Part shown: positions 57,691-64,000 of the stretch, in pieces
Position numbering within the stretch: the stretch's first letter is position 1
How the letters are laid out: each line of letters begins with the position of its first letter
Origin: Camelus bactrianus
Taxonomy: Eukaryota; Chordata; Mammalia; Artiodactyla; Camelidae
NCBI RefSeq assembly: GCF_048773025.1
Contig: NC_133564.1
Span: 33,490,645-33,554,644, forward strand
DNA: 64,000 nt
Direction: 5' to 3'
Position numbers and translations under genes: made by a program
The notes under the pieces: generated by a model
Databases searched by the model: none
The model's input: the letters and a program-made list of their open reading frames with translations, nothing else
What the model was told of the DNA's origin: nothing

Positions 57691-58658
57691 TAGACCCATG
57701 CAGAAAGTGGTCCCCTTTTCTCTTCTTCAGGCCCGCCCTTCAGTGCATCATTTCCCAGCACCACCGAGAGAGCGTGGACCAGTCAAGGCTCTCTCCTCCA
57801 CCCATAAATTCACAGGACAGGAGCTGCTTTCCATCCAAGCTTACACAACCTGGTGACCACGGGCATCATTCCTGTGACAAGACCAGTGACCACATGTGAC
57901 TGAAGATGAAAAGGCACCTCGTTGACCAGGTGAAGACAAGCTTGATTCACCTGCCTCTGATCAAGGACTTAGCACCAGGGGCCTCCCCCACACCCCCTGC
58001 AGCGTAGGTCAATTTGGTGGACTCTGACTTGGCTTCGGTGTCCTACCTTCTCACCTGGCCCCTCTCCTGGGAAAGTTCCCGGAGGCAGCCTGTGGCTGCA
58101 GGACATGTCAGCATCCCTTTGTTAACTCCCTGAGTAGCTGCTATAAAAACCCACCAGTCTTCCTGAGCTTTTTCCCGCCTGGCATCTCACGGTCTGATGC
58201 AGAAGCACAGGGTTTCGAGAGGGTGCTAGGTCCCGGGATGCAATAGCAGAACTGTAACAGAACATTTCTCCCAGAGAACAGGAGACCCACCGCCACATCC
58301 CCAAATTACCAGCTGACAGGTGGAGCAGAGTTCCAGATCTGTGCAGCACTTGAGGGCTCGGGAGTGGGACCCTGGACAGCGCCCATGCTCTTCCCCACTG
58401 CCTCCCACCCTCCAGCAACCTCAGGACCACACCTGTGATGGACCAGGGCCAGGGACCCCCTCACCCCCCGCCCCTCCGCCCTCGCACGCAACAGCGGGAG
58501 GCCCAGAGGCTGAGGACTTCCGAGCCCCACATCACATCAGATTTCTTTCAACATGCAACCAATTCCCTTGAGGGAACACCAAACCCAACATCAAACAGGG
58601 TTTTAAGTGCAGCCTTAGAGAAAAGAATCAGAAGTAGAAACCGCTTCCAAGCAGAGTA
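57691..58658. other. Unclassified non-coding DNA
   Basis: No gene recognised. Open frames of 60-100 codons at 58122-58571 occur on both strands and look accidental. Confidence 0.4.
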
Positions 58659-58661
58659 ATT

Positions 58662-58815
58662 CTCAGCCTCTAGGACAAATGAGACCACCTGCAGAGTGCC
58701 TTAAAAATGCAGGTAACTGGCACCAGCCCAGGCACTCAGATCAGAAGCTCTGGGGACGCGGGCTTGGGCATCCGCCTCTTTTTGAAGCTCCGAGACAGCA
58801 GTTGAGAAACGCTGC
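58662..58815. mobile_element. MER5-like non-autonomous hAT (Charlie) DNA transposon
   Basis: Left ATTCTCAGCCTCTAGGACAA and right CAGCAGTTGAGAAACGCTG are the terminal regions. Between them, CTTAAAAATGCAGGTAACTG, GATCAGAAGCTCTGGGGACG and TTTTTGAAGCTCCGAGACAG follow the MER5A pattern. The element is an old eutherian cut-and-paste relic with no coding part. Confidence 0.75.
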
Positions 58816-58930
58816 CTGGGTCTAGGAGTCCTAGTGAGGGGCAAATCAAATCAGAATCAGGTCCTCCCACCGTGGGCAGTGCATCTTAAAGGCTGGTGGG
58901 TGGAATACTTCTTCAAAAGGTTAAGAATTG

Positions 58931-59408
58931 CCATGCTGTGGACAGACCTGGAGGTCATCATTCTAAGTGAAGTGAGCCAGAAAGAGAAAGAAAAATACCA
59001 TATGATATCACTCATATGTGGAATCTTAAAAAAAAGGAAAGAAGAAAGAGGACGCTAATGAACTCATCTACAAAACAGAAACAGACTCGCAGACATAGTA
59101 AACAATCTTATGGTTACCGGGAGAAAGGGGGTGGGAAGGGATAAATGTGGGCGTTCAAGATTTGCAAAGGTTAACCACTATATATAAAAATAGATTTAAA
59201 AAAACAAATTTCTTCTGTATAGCACAGGGAGCTACATTCAATATCTTGTAATAACCTTTAATGAAAAAGAATATATGTATATATGTGCATGACTGGAACA
59301 TTGTGCTGTATACCAGAAATTGACACACTTTAACTGACTATACTTCAATTAAATAAATAAATGAATAAAATTTGTAAAAAAAAAAAAAAAGAGAGAGAAA
59401 GAAAAAGA
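58931..59408 (+). mobile_element. Young LINE-1 3' end, 5'-truncated
   Basis: It begins in the ORF2 C-terminal region (GGAGGTCATCATTCTAAGTG, GTGAGCCAGAAAGAGAAAGA) and continues through ACAGACTCGCAGACATAGTA, GGGAGAAAGGGGGTGGGAAG, TCTGTATAGCACAGGGAGCT and TGACTATACTTCAATTAAAT to an A15 tail and purine-rich stretch. It is the best-preserved young L1 end in the window. No clear target-site duplication was found. Confidence 0.93.
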
Positions 59409-59679
59409 AAACAGATTCCATTCTTCAAGTACATAATTTCACAAAAGAAAAGACTATGAAGATGTTTCAGATTAAAGGAACACAGAGACCGAACTAAATG
59501 CATGCCTGATCCCAGTACTGGAGGGAGACACTATAAAAGACATTATAAGTCAACTTACAGAGTCAGGGAATAGACAGTCTGTTAGATAAACTGAAGTAAA
59601 TGCTAAACTTACTGACTGATGCCTGCACTGTTACGTTAGAAAACATGCTTATTCTCAGGAAATACGCACTGAACTATTT

Positions 59680-59905
59680 AGGAGTAAGGGCTACAATGTA
59701 TGAACTCATTCTCAAATGGTTCAGAAAAACACAGGATGTATAATCATTTTTATGTATATACACTATGCGGGCGGGGAGAGAACACACAAATGAAAAGCAA
59801 ATGGTGAGAAATACCAACAGGTCAATCCGGGTAAAGGCTTTATGAGTGTTCTTTGTACTGTTCATATTTTTGCAAACTTTTCTATAATTTGAAATAAGCT
59901 CCCCA
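59680..59905 (+). mobile_element. Old LINE-1 (L1M) 3' UTR fragment
   Basis: CAAATGGTGAGAAATACCAA, AATCCGGGTAAAGGCTTTAT, GAGTGTTCTTTGTACTGTTC and GCAAACTTTTCTATAATTTG match the common old L1 3' pattern 'gtgaatctgggtgaagggtatatgggtgttctttgtactattcttgcaacttttctgtaagtttgaaat'. Confidence 0.75.
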
Positions 59906-60558
59906 AAAACGTATTCTCCAACAGTGAGGTGCTGAACCACATTTGGGCACAAGAAAACAACTGCTTAAGTAACTGAACAGGATGCTTGCACCACAGCTAA
60001 GGAACGCAGGTATCAGAAATGCGCGGTCTTCTTGGCAGGACGTTCCCCGTAAATCAACCGTGTGATGACACCAAAAGCACATGAGAGAGGCTCTCTCATC
60101 ATTAACCTGTTGGAGGCTCAAGAGTCCGTGATGTCCAGGGACAGCAAAAAAAAACCCCAAAAAACAATGAGATGTCAAGCCTGGAACAAGGATGATGACT
60201 CCTCTGAGGCATCCCATGGGCAGAGTCACAACCACCCAGCTCCCCACAGATTCCCATTCAAGGTGAAGCCTGGGAATCTGGCTTGTTCCCAAGGATCCCA
60301 GAAGACTCAGCTGCAGTGGCTCCAGGACCACAGGATGTCCTCCTGGAGGAAAAGGACTGTGGATCCCCTGAAACTCCAGCATCGAGCAGCACAAGACTCA
60401 TGGCTGACATCCAAGCGAACGTTTGCTTGTTCAAGTAATTAACTAATTAGTCAACAAATAAGTGAATGCTTTCAATTATGTAAGCTGGGAGGGAAAGCGG
60501 AGGGAGCTGGGATCAGAGATTTTTTCCCCTCTTTTAGAATAATGGAAACATTTATATC
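59906..60558. other. Unclassified non-coding DNA
   Basis: No gene recognised. A 170-codon minus-strand frame at 59882-60394 has no domain and starts in L1 remnant. Confidence 0.4.
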
Positions 60559-60559
60559 A

Positions 60560-60765
60560 CATTGGTTAATACTGACAATTTCCTGTATCCCTACTAAGGT
60601 CCAGGTACTTCACAAACATTAATTCAATCCTCATGACAACTCTTAAGAGGTACCATTCCTTTCATTTTCCAGATGAAGCAAAGGGCAGAGGGGTTCAGTA
60701 ACTTGTCCAGCTCACGGGATGAATTAAGGATTGTGCTGAGGTTCCAATTCTGATTCTTGGGCCCC
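60560..60765 (-). repeat. MIR SINE (minus orientation)
   Basis: AAACATTAATTCAATCCTCA, CATTTTCCAGATGAAGCAAA, CAGAGGGGTTCAGTAACTTG and AGGTTCCAATTCTGATTC follow reverse-complement MIR in the correct order. Confidence 0.8.
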
Positions 60766-61335
60766 TGGGAAGCCAACTGTCTCTAGAAACAGGCAGGCAG
60801 TGAGCCCAACGTCAAACTGCCCAGTGACAGGAGGAGGAAGGGCCAGGGTGAGAGCCACCTGTGCCCTACGTTAAAGAAGAAGAAATGAGTAGAAAGGGGA
60901 TGCCCAGAAACACCTTCAGTCTGCTTCTAAGGGGAAGAAACACCTTTTAGGACAAGACATCTGGGGGAGATACCAACGTGCAGACTGCAAGTCACCAGGC
61001 TGGTGGCCACAGACTTACGTTCCCCAAACCAGAATAACACAGGAAGGGAGAAGCGTCGTAAACAGGATAAACAAGACATTACTTTTCGGATGCGCTTCTG
61101 ACTCCTTCTTTACGTTAATTCTTTTCTTTCATTCATATACTTCTTTGTCTTAACTTTCTCCCAGGATTTTACTCAGGAGAAAAATCACAGACCTTCCTTG
61201 AGGGGAAGGTACCGACCAGAAGAGGGGAGAAGAAAGATACTGGTTTGAATTCCTGGACGGCCCAGGTCCTCTGCGTCCACACGTCCTCCTCCTGGTCAGA
61301 AGAGCAGGCGGCCCGTCCACCGCTGGCTAATGCTC
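60766..61335. other. Unclassified non-coding DNA
   Basis: No gene or repeat recognised. Confidence 0.4.
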
Positions 61336-61339
61336 ACCC

Positions 61340-62200
61340 ACTAACCATTCACCAGCGCATATCCGTGGCCGTGTTTCAGGCACTGTGCTGGGCACCGAGG
61401 GGGTCAAGTGGTCCCAGTGGGGCTCAGTATACCCCCCACACATCACAGGCTGGTTAACAGGAAAGAAAGGCCAAAAAAAATCAAAAGTAACAACACCATA
61501 GTAAATCAAAGGGGAGGCTAAACCCGCAGGGGGAGGCGTCCGGAAGAAGGGACCACCTGAGCCAAGTCTTGGAGAAAGAGTAGGAACTGGCCCCGCCGAT
61601 GAGCCTGGAAGGGCGTCCTGGGTCAAGCCAGGCCAGAGTGTGGGCCACCCAGAGGTGCTGGGTGCCACTGGGAGACTCTGGACAATGCGAGCAGAGATGC
61701 GCATTAGCAGGGCTGCTGCGGCCACAGGGTGGGGTGGCGAAGGCAGGGAGGCGAAGCAAGGAGCCTGGGGAGGGGGAGGTCCAAGTGAGAAGTGATACAC
61801 AAGGTCTGAGTAACTCCAGGAGCTGGGAGGGCTGGGGTGGGGGCGGGATGCGGGCACAAGGCAACCATCCCAGAAGCATCTCGAGGGGCAGTAAGGAAGT
61901 CAGGATGCCTCGGAGGTTCTGGCTGGTGGGACCCGCGGTGCCGGGTGGCAGTGTGAGCTTGGGGGACAGATCTGGAAGTCAGCAGTAAATGGATGGAAGT
62001 TCACCACTGAGACCACCAAGGAACAACGTGGATGGGAGAGAATGACAGGGCATAGAGGATGGAATGCCAGGGGAGGAGCGTGATAAATAAGGAATGGGGG
62101 AAGGGGCCATACAGGATCAGCCACAGAAATCGGGAAAAAACTAGACAGGCTCCTTGTCACATTGTACAAGTGAGGGAAGGGAGGGCAGTGGTCCAAGTGT
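61340..62200 (-). repeat. LINE-2, long remnant (minus orientation)
   Basis: GTTTCAGGCACTGTGCTGGG, GCACC then GGACCACCTGAGCCAAGTCT, TGGAGAAAGAGTAGGAACTG, GAGCCTGGAAGGGCG and GAGGTGCTGGGTGCCACTGG are the reverse-complement L2 3' region extending several hundred bases inward. The 176-codon minus-strand open frame here falls inside it. Confidence 0.65.
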
Positions 62201-63590
62201 CCCATGCGGGAGCAAGTAATCGGACCTCACTCACCGCATCTCCATGACCTGGCTTTCTAAGCGCTGAAACCAAGAGTCAAGAGGCCTTTATCAGACTACA
62301 GCAGATGAACCATCACGCTGAGACCGAAGCACACAACAAGGACTTCAGGGAAGAAAAGCTAAGTGACCGTACAACAGAAAACAACCCAACCAGCCCACGG
62401 GCAGTCAGCTAATGCACACCCAGAGACAGTTCCCATGGCAACCTCAGGCCAGGACTCAAATCAGGACAGTTTTCCAAGGCCACGTGTGTTTTATTTCACC
62501 TTGCTGCAAACAATGATCACAAAAGTCAAATATTGTAAGATATGTAATGGTACTTGATTTAATTTTAACTTCATCCATTATTTCCCCCCCAATCAAGACC
62601 TCTGTCTCTTGGCATGTATCCCACAGGCTTGGGAAAAGGTTGGCTGGTCACATGTTTTTAAAACTTAGAAAACACATTGAATGCTACCAGTAGTTCTGGC
62701 TGCAAGTTTTATCATATTTGAGATTTGGGACTTTTTTCCAATGGATTCCTTTCTTAAGGCAGGATAGTACATTTCCGTTTTTTTTTTGCAGCCAAGAATC
62801 CTAAATGATAATCAACATTTTAACTGGCCAAGAAATAGAATCTGAAATAGTAACTATCATTATATTCTAAAAGAGTAAATATTTTAAATTTTAATACACG
62901 AGGAAAAAGACCAGAACCTCAAAGTGAAGGTTGTTCCTTTAAAGTGAGTATTAGCTCTTTGAAAACATCATTATCTTTCTTATTTCTCTGCAGGTGATGA
63001 CACCTTCACCAGAGACAGGATTCCAATCCAAGAATTGGCACTTGGTAACCAACAGGGTTAGAGTCTAACACATTGTAAGCCTCAGTGTTGGTTGAACTGA
63101 AAATATATAAGTCTTTGTTAAAACATGTAAGTGTAAGCATTACCTCTTATTCCTAATTACCATATACTTTTATGGAACTTCAGCGAAAATTTTACAATAT
63201 CAACTTGGGTTAGTTTCCCAGTAGCAGAGATGAAATTTGTTTTTTTCTGGTGGCCTTGACCACAGGATCACGTTTGTTATGTTAAAAAAAAACCTAAGTA
63301 ACAATCGAGCTGGAAGTTTCCATAGGTTATAACTCTTTCTTTTGCCCTCCTCCCTCTCTGATTTTCATCCCCACTTTCCCTCAAACCTTCACAGGCAGCT
63401 CCACCAGGTTCTCATCTTCCCTGCTCAGTAAAAACACACCCCTAGGCTGGTGGGATTCAAGTTTTGTTTTAAATTCTCCAGGAATCGCATTACAAATGGG
63501 TCAGAACTTTTCAGCAGAGAGAGGTCTGCTTCCAGAGTGTCAGCTGAATCTTGTATTTTGTCTCATCTGAGGTTTGTTTATTGTTGTTTT
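62201..63590. other. Non-coding DNA with one exon-like candidate
   Basis: Mostly unique AT-rich sequence. One strong splice-acceptor-like signal ends at 62993. No gene is recognised. Confidence 0.4.
62994..63061 (+). other. Terminal-exon-like segment, unidentified (low confidence)
   Basis: A strong pyrimidine tract, TATCTTTCTTATTTCTCTGCAG, ends at 62993 (last 20 bases shown in part). It is followed by a short frame, with two bases before the first full codon, reading DDTFTRDRIPIQELALGNQQ then G and a TAG at 63059-63061. The acceptor is the best in the window. The frame is too short to be convincing on its own, a polyadenylation signal is not obvious immediately downstream, and I do not recognise the peptide. 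A GTAACC at 63044 could serve as a donor if it were internal. Confidence 0.2.
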
Positions 63591-63591
63591 G

Positions 63592-63714
63592 TCGGGGAGG
63601 GACAATTAGGTTTATTATTTATTTGTTGGTTGGTTTAATGGAGGGACTGAGGATTGAACCCGGGACCTCGTGCACGCTAAGCACGTGCTCTACCACCAAG
63701 CTGTCACCTCCCCC
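63592..63714 (-). mobile_element. Vic-1 camelid SINE, minus strand
   Basis: The plus strand reads GACAATTAGGTTTATTATTT, GAGGGACTGAGGATTGAACC, CGGGACCTCGTGCACGCTAA and GTGCTCTACCACCAAGCTGT ending CACCTCCCCC. Tail, B-box and A-box regions are all present. I could not define a target-site duplication. Confidence 0.93.
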
Positions 63715-64000
63715 ACAAACATTGTGAAACTGTTCTTTCACACACCAGAGTGTTACTCACATCCGGAGTCATGATTTCCAACATGGAAGGCCCATGAGTG
63801 TGACGGAAAAAAAAAAAAAAAAAAAAGACTTAATTAGCTGTCTCCTCATGAGCAATCCAGAGTTCGTCGTGCCCTCTGCTTGTGACAGGACAAACATTTC
63901 TGCTCTAAATCGTAAGAGTCATGTTTAAGGGTCATACAAGTACTTCTGGGTGAACTGAAGTGAGGTGAGGAAGTGAGTAGTTTTGAATAAGATTTTAACT
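63715..64000. other. Unique non-coding DNA to the window edge
   Basis: It contains an A20 run at about 63807-63826. No gene recognised. Confidence 0.4.

Noticed and set aside
61327-61857. 176-codon minus-strand open frame
   Set aside because: Falls inside an L2 remnant; Pro/Ser-rich composition from GC-rich DNA.
1-64000. CRISPR array, bacterial operon or phage content
   Set aside because: LINE/SINE content and lack of dense coding show mammalian nuclear DNA; no spaced direct repeats of CRISPR type were seen.
1-64000. Camelid immunoglobulin (VHH) gene segments
   Set aside because: Looked for framework cysteine-tyrosine motifs and heptamer/nonamer recombination signals because the DNA is camelid-like; none were convincing.

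Overview
The window is a stretch of a mammalian nuclear genome, most probably a camelid (Camelus, Lama or Vicugna). The diagnostic signal is at least seven copies of a tRNA-derived SINE of the camelid Vic-1 type: GGGAGGGTATAGCTCAGTGG head, GGTCCTGGGTTCAATCCCCA B-box region, and an AAATAAATAAA / AATTAGG tail. They occur with several 5'-truncated young L1 copies whose 3' end has the artiodactyl form GCTGTACACCAGAAACTGAC...ACTTCAAT. I saw no ruminant BovB/ART2, cetacean-ruminant CHR or pig PRE SINE. All family assignments are from memory, because no search was possible.

I recognise no complete host protein-coding gene and no functional tRNA, rRNA, snRNA or miRNA gene. The longest open frames (about 270 codons near 3.4-4.3 kb, 263 codons near 7.3-8.0 kb, 234 codons on the minus strand near 12.5-13.2 kb) sit in GC-rich or repeat-derived DNA and have no recognisable domain. 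The window reads as an intergenic region or a very long intron. Two short segments look exon-like (50649-50825 and 62994-63061) and are reported as weak candidates.

Layout: 0-5.8 kb is mostly unique, with the first MIR at 5.8 kb. From 6 to 20.5 kb there are scattered L1 3' ends, a twin-primed (5'-inverted) L1 at 14.95-15.49 kb, an L2, and a local duplication (15.68-15.93 and 17.10-17.51 kb) in which only one copy carries a Vic-1 SINE. From 20.5 to 27.4 kb the DNA is unique or AT-rich with an L1 tail and a GGAA microsatellite. A long ancient HAL1-like element lies on the minus strand at 27.4-29.6 kb. From 30.8 to 35.2 kb the DNA is almost continuous old L1/HAL1 on the plus strand with a nested young L1 tail, followed by a GC- and CpG-rich patch at 35.2-35.9 kb and a 21-base G run at 36.05 kb. 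From 37 to 46 kb there are L2s, an old L1 with a nested Vic-1, an independent Vic-1 and a Vic-1 inside an old LTR-like repeat. From 47 to 50 kb there are old L1 pieces, one holding a young L1 insertion with a clear target-site duplication. From 50 to 54.5 kb there is a tandem duplication beside an exon-like segment, a Vic-1, a possible retroviral fossil and an L1 ORF1-region fragment. From 55 to 64 kb there are MIR, MER5-like, L1 and L2 remnants and a last Vic-1.

The window works as a layered record of transposition: Mesozoic MIR/L2, then HAL1/L1M, then eutherian L1M/MER5/LTR-like repeats, then young artiodactyl-type L1 and Vic-1. Nested insertions and target-site duplications give the relative order directly.
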